Of a DNA stretch of 24,929 bases, positions 16,756 to 24,834 are shown one piece after another. The stretch spans positions 1 through 24,929 of the IMG/VR virus record IMGVR_UViG_3300030450_000497. One strand, 5' to 3'. Each line of letters starts with the position of its first letter. Within the stretch, counting starts at the first letter, position 1. This DNA comes from a virus. The notes beneath the pieces were generated by a model that was not told where the DNA came from, made no database searches, and worked only from the letters and a program-made list of their open reading frames with translations. The translations under genes were made by a program, and so were the position numbers.

Positions 16756-16777
16756 TGTTACATTAAATCACTATGTT

Positions 16778-16790
16778 CCTATAATATAGG
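16778..16790. promoter_or_regulatory. Dyad CCTAT-AAT-ATAGG upstream of tail tube gene
   Basis: In the 55-base gap between gpU-like and tail tube genes, CCTATAATATAGG forms a five-base stem with a three-base loop. Five T follow it on the plus strand. The stem is weak. It may be a dyad-shaped operator or a weak antisense terminator; in the coding direction no T-tract follows. Confidence 0.25.
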
Positions 16791-16810
16791 TTTTTAGTAA
16801 TAAACACCAT

Positions 16811-17239
16811 CTATTGAGTTAAATCAGCTACTTCTGTTCTATATCGCACTATATATTGTATATCTATTACTCCCCCAGGCTGATCTGCGTCTAACAATTC
16901 AAATGATGTATCTGAAGGCTGTAAATCTATAGCATTACTGTTAACAGTTAAATCTGCCATTATTGTTTTATGTACTAATTCAACAACTTCATCTGATTGC
17001 TGATCTGGTATTTCACCTCTAACAATTACGCTTACTTTTACAGTTAAGGAATGATCTAATGTAGGTAGTGATGTATTTTGTTCAACTGTATCACTAACTG
17101 GTTCTATAACTATTGCAGGTACTTCACCTCTAGATAATGGTACAACTCTTGACCTATATACATTGATATTTGTAGTAACAGTTATGTCATCTAATACCTT
17201 AAATAACTGTGCTAGTATTTTTTCTCTTTTAGTAGTCAT
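16811..17239 (-). CDS. gpU-like tail terminator protein
   Basis: A 142-residue protein with the alternating pattern of tail terminators: helix 1 (REKILAQLFKVLDD), then VYRSRVVPLSRGEVPAIVIE, a strand DHSLTVKVSVIVRGEI, a helix SDEVVELVHKTIMADL, and a final strand pair ending VIDIQYIVRYRTEV. The phrase 'lP.i.i', 'L.v.v.v.v' and the closing 'i.Y.v.Y.T' match lambda gpU and relatives, which form the hexameric ring that stops tube growth and joins it to the head. It overlaps the gpFII-like gene as ATGA and comes before the tail tube gene, as U-V in lambda. No separate gpZ-like gene is seen. Confidence 0.75.
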   Translation of the reverse strand: MTTKREKILAQLFKVLDDITVTTNINVYRSRVVPLSRGEVPAIVIEPVSDTVEQNTSLPTLDHSLTVKVSVIVRGEIPDQQSDEVVELVHKTIMADLTVNSNAIDLQPSDTSFELLDADQPGGVIDIQYIVRYRTEVADLTQ

Positions 17240-17523
17240 CTTTTCTGTATTGCAATTTCACAAAAATTACCATCATCTAACTTTCTAACTTCTCTAACAA
17301 AATATACCGTACTGTCTATAGTTATTCTTGCACCAGCTATAAGATTGCCAAAATCAGAAACTTTTGCAGTAAGTTGATAATCTGTACTTATTATTTGGTT
17401 ACCTGCTAAAACTAAATCTGGCTGCTCTAAAATAGCTTTTGCAGTTGTAGAACCTGATGTACAACTCACACCAAAATCATCAAGGTATGCAGAAAGTGTT
17501 GTACTGTCCTCAACAAGTGCCAT
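17236..17523 (-). CDS. gpFII-like head-tail connector protein
   Basis: A 95-residue protein that fits the lambda gpFII pattern in order: KAILEQPDLVLAGNQIISTD aligns with the gpFII stretch around 'GVFDDP...yaGqgv', followed by YQLTAKVSDFGNLIAGARIT (the 'p.l.vr..dv..l..Gd.l.i' strand pair) and TVYFVREVRKLDDGNFCEIA ('.f.V..v..Ddg.....lg'). gpFII closes the DNA-filled head and accepts the tail. The N-terminus is shorter than in lambda (117 residues). The ATG overlaps the stop of the 54-residue gene as TAATG. Confidence 0.78.
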   Translation of the reverse strand: MALVEDSTTLSAYLDDFGVSCTSGSTTAKAILEQPDLVLAGNQIISTDYQLTAKVSDFGNLIAGARITIDSTVYFVREVRKLDDGNFCEIAIQKR

Positions 17524-17687
17524 TACTTTTTAGTTGTTGTTTTTTTTGGTTTTGGTGTTTCTTTATATTCTTCGGCTTTACCAATACTAATAAGGAAAGA
17601 AGCATCTGCACTAGATACATCATATGTTTTGCCAGCTTCTAAACCAACACCACTTGCACATACATTTTTTAAACACTTTATTTTCAT
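17523..17687 (-). CDS. Small basic-tailed protein after the capsid gene (54 aa)
   Basis: A 54-residue frame begins MKIKCLKNVCASGVGLEAGK, continues TYDVSSADASFLISIGKAEE and ends with a lysine/threonine tail (PKPKKTTTKK). The pattern 'mkvkclknv...G..l.aGk.Ydvs..da..Li.iG.Ae' is familiar from short proteins encoded between capsid and connector genes in many tailed phages; a Src-homology-3-like fold or head accessory role has been suggested to me only by position, and I give no function. The start codon follows the terminator T-tract directly, with no room for a ribosome binding site. The stop overlaps the gpFII-like start as TAATG. Confidence 0.78.
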   Translation of the reverse strand: MKIKCLKNVCASGVGLEAGKTYDVSSADASFLISIGKAEEYKETPKPKKTTTKK

Positions 17688-17714
17688 AAAAAAAAAGGGG
17701 TAGATAGCTACCCC
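17688..17714 (-). terminator. Intrinsic terminator after the capsid polyprotein gene
   Basis: On the minus strand, 14 bases after the capsid stop, GGGGTAG-CTAT-CTACCCC forms a seven-base stem with a four-base loop. It is followed at once by nine T. This is a textbook rho-independent terminator in the coding direction. It would raise capsid mRNA relative to tail genes by partial termination, since no other promoter is obvious before the next gene. Confidence 0.85.
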
Positions 17715-17728
17715 ATATAGTAAACCAA

Positions 17729-20305
17729 TTATGTGGTTACGTCTAAGATTGCAGCAAATGACTGTGCGTGTCTTACAGCAACATCAAATGCAACTACACC
17801 TTTTACTGATACTAAGTTTTTAGCAAAGTCATCAGAATCTTCACCAGCAGTAATTTCAATACCAGATCCGTATAGACCTAAGATTGCCTGTGAGAAGTCA
17901 CCCATGACAACAGCAGAGCAAGAACCACTTGTAGAACCTTTAGTTAGGTTGCTAGGTACTTGGTTTGTCATTGCTAAAGGATAACCATTAACAGCAACAG
18001 GAGTTGCACCTCTACCTAATGCCTGTAGGTTGTTGTTCACTAAGTACTCACCACCAGATGTCTTAAGCTTCTTAATAGCACCCATCACTTTAGCGTTGGT
18101 TACATAAGAAATAGAATCAGCATTAACACCTGCATTATCTTCCATAATTGCAGTTTCTAGATCAATAAGCTTATCAACTGTAATAGCACCACCATTAGTT
18201 CCGATTGCAACTGAACCAATACCAGATGTTTGCATAATACCTGTAGGCTGACCTGATGAACCAGTACCATTAAGTATTCCTAAATCAATACCTAAGTTAA
18301 TACCGTCACTAATGTCTCTTCTAACTAAATCTTCAATGCCTGGAGTTGCCTGTATAAGCATATTCCTAGAGAATTTTGACAGTGTGCCTAAAGTCTTAGG
18401 AGTCATTGAAATCTGGTCAAATGTACTTTCTGCCTGAGATAGTGCAGCAGTTTCACTTGATAAGAAACTAGTAGAAGCAACACCTGATCTCCTAGGTATC
18501 GCAACATCACCAACCAAACCTGATAATGTTTGTACACCTAAACCTACCATTACAGTTGAATTACGTAATGCCTCAATAAAATCATCAGCAAGTAAATCTG
18601 TTGCCACGATGTTTCCACCTGTTGTTGCACCAGAAGTTACGTATGTAGCTCTTTGTACCAAACCACTGTAAGGAATAAATAAAGATCCACTTCTTGTACC
18701 TTTACCTGAGTCCTTTGCAATTTGTTGTGAGATTTCTCTAGCAAAACCTGATGCTTTATCAGACCAATCGTTTGTAATAAGACCTCTTATACCAGCAGAA
18801 AGTCTATAGTCTTTTGCATACTGTTTTCTTTCTTGTGGTGAAAGTTGTTCTTCAATTGGCTTTGCTGTTTCTACAGGTTTTGCATCTAGCTTATCCAAGA
18901 TAGCTTCTCTGCATGAATCTACAGAAGAACCATTGTTAATTAACTGTTCAGCAAGGTCATCAAAACCACGCTTAGAACACATTGCATTGATCTCTCTAAT
19001 TCTTGTGCGTTCTGCGGAAGCAGCTTTTTTAGTAGCTTCACTACGCACAACTTCTAGATCAAGTTGCTCTTTTTCCATAGTTAGTTGTTTTTTAGAATTG
19101 GGCTGTTGTGCGTCAGTAGACGCTGCGTATACACGCTTACTGTTTACTATATCTTGTTTTTCTACACTAGGCATAGTGTTGTCATCAATTAATCCTCTTG
19201 AAATCCCTACATCTGGTGCTGCTGGCGATGCAACAACTGATACCTCATGTGGTTCCCATCTTGTAGCAAGAAAAGCGTTATTTCCATCTATTTCACGTTC
19301 TTCCATCTCTAAAATGCGATAACCTACGCTAATTGACGATAAAATGCCGTCATCTATGTCTCTTTTTACCTCCTGTGCCTTTGCATTTCTGCTTAATTCA
19401 ACAACTGCACGACCTTTTTTCTTTTCCTTATCAAGATATGCGTTTCTAACAATACCTATAACAGAATCCATATTGTGATTCCATAACACTGGTGCAACTC
19501 CACCATTTAACCTTCCAAAATCTATTGCACCATCGTCATGGCTTAGTATTTCTGTACCAAATGATCTTTCTACAGGATATGTACTAGAGAAACTAAATTC
19601 ATATGTGTTTTCTTCTTTTTCAGAAAAAGATGTTTCACCACTTCGTTTTAATACTTTTGTAACACTTCTTAATGAATCTATCTTAGTAAGTGTACTGAAC
19701 TTATGACCAACCTGTACATCTGTTGCCTCATATTCTCCATCATTCTCTCTAAATACAGTTATTAATGCAGCAGGGTCATCTTCTGTACCAGTAATTTCGA
19801 AACTAGAATCAGGTACATTTATAGTGCCATCACGCACAATACGATCTATCTGACCTCTTGCAGTACCACCACTTGCGTTCCATCTAACATAATCTCCTAC
19901 AGATAATGCGTCTGGTTCTGCACGTTTTACAGTACGTTTTGTTTTAGGCATGGCATCATTGTTTCTTAATTCTTTTATTCTAGCTGATTTTGCATCAGAA
20001 AAACTTTTACCTGCTGACCCGCCCCATGCTGCGGCACTAACACGCCCAGGACTTGGATAACCTTTTTCTCCTGGCCTATATCCTTCTGCCTCTTGATCTA
20101 CAGCGTGTCTTGCGTGCCATGCTGACATTTGTACAACAACATCAGGTGATAATTCATTACCACTTAATATTTGTGTTGCCCTCCTACGTGCAACTTCTGT
20201 ACCACCAGCTTCACCTTCTGATTTCCAATCTCTATATCTCTGTGCTTCTTCTCTCATACCTGCTGTAGGCATAAGGTCTATTTCTGTGCCATTAATAACT
20301 GCCAT
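17729..20305 (-). CDS. Prohead protease - HK97-fold major capsid protein fusion with N-terminal and Tudor-like domains
   Basis: An 858-residue chain. Residues 1-115 carry a phage-associated domain with MSAWHARHAVDQEAEGYRPG at 60-79 and PSPGRVSAAAWGGSAGKSF at 84-102. Residues 134-210 match the DUF2945/HVA1 Tudor-like pattern (LSVGDYVRWNASGGTARGQI, later EDDPAALI and VGHKFSTLTKI). Residues 240-365 are the HK97-family protease: H277 in VLWNHN, S326 in SSISVGYR, then EVSVVASPAAP. Residues 410-480 resemble a scaffold-like delta helix, and 545-858 the HK97 capsid fold (VGLGVQTLSGLVGDVAIPRR, ISDGINLGIDLGILNGTGSS). AGAGGG lies about six bases before the ATG, which overlaps the portal gene by 14 bases. 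Self-cleavage between protease and capsid is expected but unproven. Confidence 0.9.
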   Translation of the reverse strand: MAVINGTEIDLMPTAGMREEAQRYRDWKSEGEAGGTEVARRRATQILSGNELSPDVVVQMSAWHARHAVDQEAEGYRPGEKGYPSPGRVSAAAWGGSAGKSFSDAKSARIKELRNNDAMPKTKRTVKRAEPDALSVGDYVRWNASGGTARGQIDRIVRDGTINVPDSSFEITGTEDDPAALITVFRENDGEYEATDVQVGHKFSTLTKIDSLRSVTKVLKRSGETSFSEKEENTYEFSFSSTYPVERSFGTEILSHDDGAIDFGRLNGGVAPVLWNHNMDSVIGIVRNAYLDKEKKKGRAVVELSRNAKAQEVKRDIDDGILSSISVGYRILEMEEREIDGNNAFLATRWEPHEVSVVASPAAPDVGISRGLIDDNTMPSVEKQDIVNSKRVYAASTDAQQPNSKKQLTMEKEQLDLEVVRSEATKKAASAERTRIREINAMCSKRGFDDLAEQLINNGSSVDSCREAILDKLDAKPVETAKPIEEQLSPQERKQYAKDYRLSAGIRGLITNDWSDKASGFAREISQQIAKDSGKGTRSGSLFIPYSGLVQRATYVTSGATTGGNIVATDLLADDFIEALRNSTVMVGLGVQTLSGLVGDVAIPRRSGVASTSFLSSETAALSQAESTFDQISMTPKTLGTLSKFSRNMLIQATPGIEDLVRRDISDGINLGIDLGILNGTGSSGQPTGIMQTSGIGSVAIGTNGGAITVDKLIDLETAIMEDNAGVNADSISYVTNAKVMGAIKKLKTSGGEYLVNNNLQALGRGATPVAVNGYPLAMTNQVPSNLTKGSTSGSCSAVVMGDFSQAILGLYGSGIEITAGEDSDDFAKNLVSVKGVVAFDVAVRHAQSFAAILDVTT

Positions 20306-21875
20306 CTGAACCCTCTGCTACGTTTTCTGCATCTTCTCCTGATGGTGCATCAGTATCACCAAAAGGATCTACAGTATTAATAGGTTTATATTGACTGCCA
20401 CCAGATTTATTTGTAGCTGATGGGTCACTATCTGTAATAATATTCATTTCATCTAGTTTTGCCAGTTCTGTCTGTCTAGCTATTAGTAGTTCTTCTATAT
20501 CACCACCATTTTCAGAGACAACATCAGTTAATGTTTTAAATCCACACCGAACTGCATCTTTCATGGCGGCGACTTCTTTCTGTGGATCTACATAACTATA
20601 TCCTCTACAAACCCATCTAACTTTTTCATATACTTCTGGTGTTGTTGAATATGTAGGCAAAGATAATGTGCCACTTAATACGGCCATCTCTAACCAATAT
20701 TCATATATAGGCTGATAAAAAGTTTCCTTTAACATTTTTTGTATTGTTCTCCAATGATCTCTGTCTTGCATCATTGCTAACCTGCTACTGCTGTAATTAG
20801 ATTGTGAGTAATCAGAACTTATAGCCTCAAAACTACAACCTAAACCACTTGCCATACTTCTAAGCATTGCTCTTACAAATGGTTCAAATTCACCATTGGC
20901 TTTATCTAAATCAGGTACAGAAATAGATTCTCCAGGTGCTAAATATTTAAATGCACCAGGCTCAAAGCCACTTACACGTTCATAATCAAATACCTCACCA
21001 CCTGCATCTAATTCACCTTCTGGACTTGTAATAAATCCCATCAATGCACTTGATGCACGTTGTCCAACTACTGTGGCCTCGATATAGCCATCCAACTGAT
21101 GTAAGTGATTAATTGCACTAGCTAAAAATGGAACACCCCTATGCTGTCCTGGTCTAAGTGGCATAAATAAATGTATTACATCTTTTGCAGGTACAATTAT
21201 ATGTCTCTTTTCTTTTATAGGATTTTCAAGGGTCGTATCGCCTGGGTGTTTTCTTAAAAACGCATAACTGACAGCCCTACCTTCTGGACTTATCTCTATT
21301 CCTAACCTCCATACATTCTTATTATTCTTTTTTACACCTTTATAATCTGCATCTAATTGTTCTGCCTCTAGTATTTCTAATGAAAAAGGTATTTTACTTC
21401 TACCGTATGCTTTTCTATGTATAACAATAAAACATTCGCCACTTTCTATCATTGACCTTACTGCAAGTCTTTCCATTTCAGAAAAACATAAAACACCACG
21501 TATATCACAACTATCTTTTCTACCCCATTTACTCCATTCACTTTCTATAGATTCGTTTAATCTTGTATTAGGTGTACCGCCACGCTGACTTTTTATCTGT
21601 GCTTGCATAGTTACACCTTGTCCAACTATTTGATTTGTTGCATATCTAACTGCCTGTGCTGCATAATTATTATTACGTACTAAATCATGTACTCTTTTTC
21701 TTAGTAGTTCAATAGAGTTTTTATAACTTTGATCTGGTGAAGATAAAGGTGTAATCCAACTTAGGTTAGTTCTATCTACTCTTGCACCTGCATACATTCT
21801 TTTTAACCTATTTCTACGGTTATTTAAGTCGTTATTAGATGTAAATAAGCCTTTCCAAGCGTTTCTTAAGCCCAT
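20292..21875 (-). CDS. Portal protein (lambda gpB family)
   Basis: A 527-residue protein of the lambda portal family (gpB is 533). Diagnostic parts are YAGARVDRTNLSW at 28-40, ELLRKRVHDLVRNNNYAAQA at 56-75, and NQIVGQGVTMQAQ at 81-93. Next comes the clip/stem region with EILEAEQLD and DVIHLFMPLRPGQHRGVPFL, then SDYSQSNYSSSRLAMMQDRD near 350-370, and the C-terminal WVCRGYSYVDPQKEVAAMKD. These are standard for this family. It forms the dodecameric ring for DNA entry and exit. A strong ribosome binding site (AAGGGGG) precedes the ATG, nine bases after the upstream gene. The C-terminus is acidic and serine-rich. Confidence 0.93.
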   Translation of the reverse strand: MGLRNAWKGLFTSNNDLNNRRNRLKRMYAGARVDRTNLSWITPLSSPDQSYKNSIELLRKRVHDLVRNNNYAAQAVRYATNQIVGQGVTMQAQIKSQRGGTPNTRLNESIESEWSKWGRKDSCDIRGVLCFSEMERLAVRSMIESGECFIVIHRKAYGRSKIPFSLEILEAEQLDADYKGVKKNNKNVWRLGIEISPEGRAVSYAFLRKHPGDTTLENPIKEKRHIIVPAKDVIHLFMPLRPGQHRGVPFLASAINHLHQLDGYIEATVVGQRASSALMGFITSPEGELDAGGEVFDYERVSGFEPGAFKYLAPGESISVPDLDKANGEFEPFVRAMLRSMASGLGCSFEAISSDYSQSNYSSSRLAMMQDRDHWRTIQKMLKETFYQPIYEYWLEMAVLSGTLSLPTYSTTPEVYEKVRWVCRGYSYVDPQKEVAAMKDAVRCGFKTLTDVVSENGGDIEELLIARQTELAKLDEMNIITDSDPSATNKSGGSQYKPINTVDPFGDTDAPSGEDAENVAEGSDGSY

Positions 21876-21884
21876 TTAACCCCC

Positions 21885-22466
21885 TTAAAAGCGTACATAA
21901 AGTGTTTTAGGGTCTCCTAAACCCTGACTTATTAAACTATAACGCTTTTCACTAGCAACTCTACTTTTTAATTCAGCCCTTAACTCTCTTAACTTGTCTA
22001 AATCTATTCTTTTAAATGTTCTATTCCCAATACTGTATTCCTGTGCCTTATCTGCAACCATTGCCCTAATTGCAGCTTCTACACTATCAAGATCTTTTTC
22101 TGTTTGTGTTCTATTGTCTATAGCAGCAGGTGTACCAGAATATTGTAAAGATTGTTTTACTTCAAGCTCGCCTGTACCTAGTTCAAAAACTTTACCGCTT
22201 TTAAATGCTCTAGCAGCCCAATACCAATTACCTGCATCAAATGCTGCACTGTCAGTAGCAGTTATTGTAAACTGCCAACCTGTACTATTTGAATATTGTG
22301 TACCTTGTACAGTATGTCCTTCACTAGCTGTATTAGTTCTTAGGTAATATTCTAATGTCCAATCAGGACTTGTAATACTTTCATTAATACCAGCAGTTGT
22401 GGCTTTATCTACCCATTCAATAGTAGTACCAGCAACAATAATACTAGGCAAGTCAGATTTAAACAT
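21885..22466 (-). CDS. Head-tail joining protein: Ig-like domain fused to gpW-like domain
   Basis: A 193-residue protein between large terminase and portal, the place of lambda gpW. Residues 1-103 form a beta-sandwich-like domain (WTLEYYLRTNTASEGHTVQG, FDAGNWYWAARAFKSGKVFE, LGTGELEVKQ). Residues 112-193 are helical with the family pattern DNRTQTEKDLDSVEAAIRAM, EYSIGNRTFKRIDLDKLREL and the closing LYVRF. The 'ysigGR...r....dL..lr..y...v' part is reminiscent of gpW and is common to a phage family found at this locus. Lambda gpW itself has only 68 residues. It probably seals packaged DNA at the portal vertex. Confidence 0.72.
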   Translation of the reverse strand: MFKSDLPSIIVAGTTIEWVDKATTAGINESITSPDWTLEYYLRTNTASEGHTVQGTQYSNSTGWQFTITATDSAAFDAGNWYWAARAFKSGKVFELGTGELEVKQSLQYSGTPAAIDNRTQTEKDLDSVEAAIRAMVADKAQEYSIGNRTFKRIDLDKLRELRAELKSRVASEKRYSLISQGLGDPKTLYVRF

Positions 22467-22471
22467 TAGCT

Positions 22472-24343
22472 TTACCAGGAATTAACAAAATCTTTTTTTG
22501 GTGCTGTCTTTATTGTAGCTCTTTTAGGCTTATCTACATTATCAGCATTATTAAAATTATTTTGTAAGTATTGCCACACGTTTTTTGTATTTGTACTGAA
22601 TCTAGATATATATAAACACATTGCGGCATAAGAATAAACCCATGTATCTAAACATTCATTTCTTACACCTGAAGGTAATACCCATACTGGCACTTGAAAA
22701 CCTCTTTTATTTGTTTTTAATAGTTGTTTTTCTGATGTTATCTGTTTAAAATAATCTTCACTTGTACTTGCGTGAAAATGGATATAACCATAGCTACCAA
22801 TTTTATTATTTTTCAATCTATTCATTAAGGTATTTTTTATAGTATCAACTCCAAGTGGATATACAACAGATCCATTTTTTATTGCTTTATTATATTTTTT
22901 CATATTAATATCAACCCTTGAAGGTCTACCTATTGCAGGTTTATTAGCCTGTGATTGCCCTTTAATTGCTATTACACCTTGTGCTACTTTTTCCCTAGCA
23001 AATTGATATACAACTTGTGTATGTAAACCACCTGAGTCAATAGCAGTTACTACAGGTACTAAAGTTTTACCATTTTCATGCTCATATTGTTGATTAATTA
23101 CTATCTCCAGTTGTTTCCATACTTCTGCCTGATGTGGATCACCCCATAATTGTATATGATCTATCAAAAATGCCTCCTCACCTACACCCCAACCCCATGT
23201 ACTAACTTCTAGTCTGTCTATCTGACAGTCAACACCTTGAGTTAAAAACAATACACCATCTGGACAAGTACCCTGTTCATAACTCTCGCATCTTTTTAAC
23301 AATCCTTCTGCACTCATAGCACTTACATAATCTGTTTCAAATGTTTCTGCTAAACGTGTATTAACAAAAGTTTTAATTAATGGTGCATCACCTTTTGCCT
23401 TATTAAATTCCATAAGCATTTCAGACCACGATAACCAACCTAAAGGTGAATAAAGTCCGTTAAGTCTATAACCTGCTGTTATTCCATCTCCTTCTTTCAT
23501 AGCTCGCCATTCACCCATTCGTAGCATTTTTGTTTTATGTGTTTCATCAAATAACTCTCCGCAATGTATACATTTATATTTAGGATTTTTTTCGTTATCT
23601 TTTTCTAATTGTTTCCAATCTAAATATTGATATTTACCGCAACATGGTGCAGGTACAAAATATAAGCGTTGATCTGATGCTAAATATTCTGCCTCTATCC
23701 TTGAAAAATCTTTAATCGTAGGTGTAGATGTTAGTAATATCTTTTTGCGTGTACTAAATGTTGTTGCCCTTTTTTCCGCAAGTGCTACAGGATCACCTTC
23801 ACCTGATACATCAGATGGAAATGCATCCACCTCATCTAGGCTTATATATCGACATGGTGTTGATCTTAATCCTGTTGCTGAATTTGCTCCTGTTATTATC
23901 ATCATCCCACCAGGAAACTCTTTACTAAATAATGTATTTCCACTATCTCTGCTTCTAGCAGGTGCAATTTTTTTATTTAAGCATGGTGTATCATTTATCA
24001 TAGGTTCTATTCTTTGTTTACTGAGTCTTTTGCTCATATCAACAGTAGGCTGTACAAGTAACATAGGTGCTGGTGCATGATCTATTACATAACCTGCAAA
24101 GCAATTCTGAAGTTCTGTTTTTCCACTTTGAGCAGCAAACATTAACACCACTCTTTGTATAGGACTTTGTGTACTTAAACAGTCCATAGGTTCTTTTAGG
24201 TATGGTGTTCGTTCAACTCTATACTTTCCATGCTCACTAGAACTTTTACTAGATAAGACTCTATATTTATTAGACCATTCACTTACTGTAAGTTGTTCTT
24301 GTGGCTTTAAACCTGCAAAAAATCCTTCTTCCCATGCGTTCAT
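22472..24343 (-). CDS. terL: Terminase large subunit (lambda gpA family)
   Basis: A 623-residue protein that pumps DNA into the prohead and cuts it. Key parts: Walker A-like AAQSGKT at 70-76, Walker B ISLDEVDAFP at 167-176, and coupling motif LLTSTPT at 203-209. A zinc-ribbon-like set of cysteines follows (C234, C235, C258, C261). The nuclease domain carries acidic residues in QGVDCQIDRLEV (D372), VTAIDSGGLHTQVVYQF (D436) and ECLDTWVYSYAAM (D566). This arrangement is that of the GpA family, which usually makes cohesive ends. The start overlaps the small subunit stop as ATGA. Length matches lambda gpA (641). Confidence 0.95.
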   Translation of the reverse strand: MNAWEEGFFAGLKPQEQLTVSEWSNKYRVLSSKSSSEHGKYRVERTPYLKEPMDCLSTQSPIQRVVLMFAAQSGKTELQNCFAGYVIDHAPAPMLLVQPTVDMSKRLSKQRIEPMINDTPCLNKKIAPARSRDSGNTLFSKEFPGGMMIITGANSATGLRSTPCRYISLDEVDAFPSDVSGEGDPVALAEKRATTFSTRKKILLTSTPTIKDFSRIEAEYLASDQRLYFVPAPCCGKYQYLDWKQLEKDNEKNPKYKCIHCGELFDETHKTKMLRMGEWRAMKEGDGITAGYRLNGLYSPLGWLSWSEMLMEFNKAKGDAPLIKTFVNTRLAETFETDYVSAMSAEGLLKRCESYEQGTCPDGVLFLTQGVDCQIDRLEVSTWGWGVGEEAFLIDHIQLWGDPHQAEVWKQLEIVINQQYEHENGKTLVPVVTAIDSGGLHTQVVYQFAREKVAQGVIAIKGQSQANKPAIGRPSRVDINMKKYNKAIKNGSVVYPLGVDTIKNTLMNRLKNNKIGSYGYIHFHASTSEDYFKQITSEKQLLKTNKRGFQVPVWVLPSGVRNECLDTWVYSYAAMCLYISRFSTNTKNVWQYLQNNFNNADNVDKPKRATIKTAPKKDFVNSW

Positions 24344-24834
24344 TGTGCTAAATTCTCTAATGCTTCTCTGTGTTCAGTAGAAATAATATTATGTATAACA
24401 GTTGCATCATCCTCCCCTGCTAACTGATGACTAAGCCTATCAGCAAGATTTGTTAATGCTTCTCTAATAGATCTACCAGTAGCAAAACTGCTTTTTTTTA
24501 TCTCATCAACACTAACTAACTGTTTTTTCTTTTCTTCTACATCTAACTTTGCTAGTTCTGCTAAATAAAATTCTCTTTTAGCTTTACTTTCTGCAAAATC
24601 TGGTATGGAATCAGCAGGTAAACTATCTATCTTCTGTTTAAGTTCTTTTTTAACTGTTGTAACAACTCTTGTATCAGCCATATCCCATAATCTAAATGCT
24701 TCTTCTTTGTTAACCATTTTTCTGCCATTGTGGTTAACAACTGCACCATGTAATCTACCAGATTTAATTTTCTTTGTAACCGCAGCCCTAGACACGTTTT
24801 TAAGCATTGCCAATTCTGCAAGACTAATTAACAT
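24340..24834 (-). CDS. terS: Terminase small subunit (Nu1-like)
   Basis: A 164-residue protein. Residues 1-50 form a winged-helix-like DNA-binding part as in lambda Nu1 (181 residues): LISLAELAMLKNVSRAAVTK, then KIKSGRLHGAVV and GRKMVNKEEAFRLW. Residues 80-110 are a charged helix (ESKAKREFYLAELAKLDVEE), probably for oligomerisation, followed by a helical C-terminus likely to bind the large subunit. It recognises the packaging site. Four copies of an octamer TTGTTAAC lie in its first 130 bases and in its leader. No clear ribosome binding site is seen before the ATG. It overlaps the large subunit gene as ATGA. Confidence 0.88.
   Translation of the reverse strand: MLISLAELAMLKNVSRAAVTKKIKSGRLHGAVVNHNGRKMVNKEEAFRLWDMADTRVVTTVKKELKQKIDSLPADSIPDFAESKAKREFYLAELAKLDVEEKKKQLVSVDEIKKSSFATGRSIREALTNLADRLSHQLAGEDDATVIHNIISTEHREALENLAQ

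Noticed and set aside
19060-19090. Internal start of a free capsid protein at residue 410 of the polyprotein
   Set aside because: An ATG exists at the beginning of the delta-like helix, but no ribosome binding site precedes it, so proteolysis is the simpler route. It is not excluded.
24627-24821. Second minus-strand frame (64 residues) overlapping the small terminase gene
   Set aside because: It lies in another frame of a well-supported Nu1-like gene and has no recognisable features.
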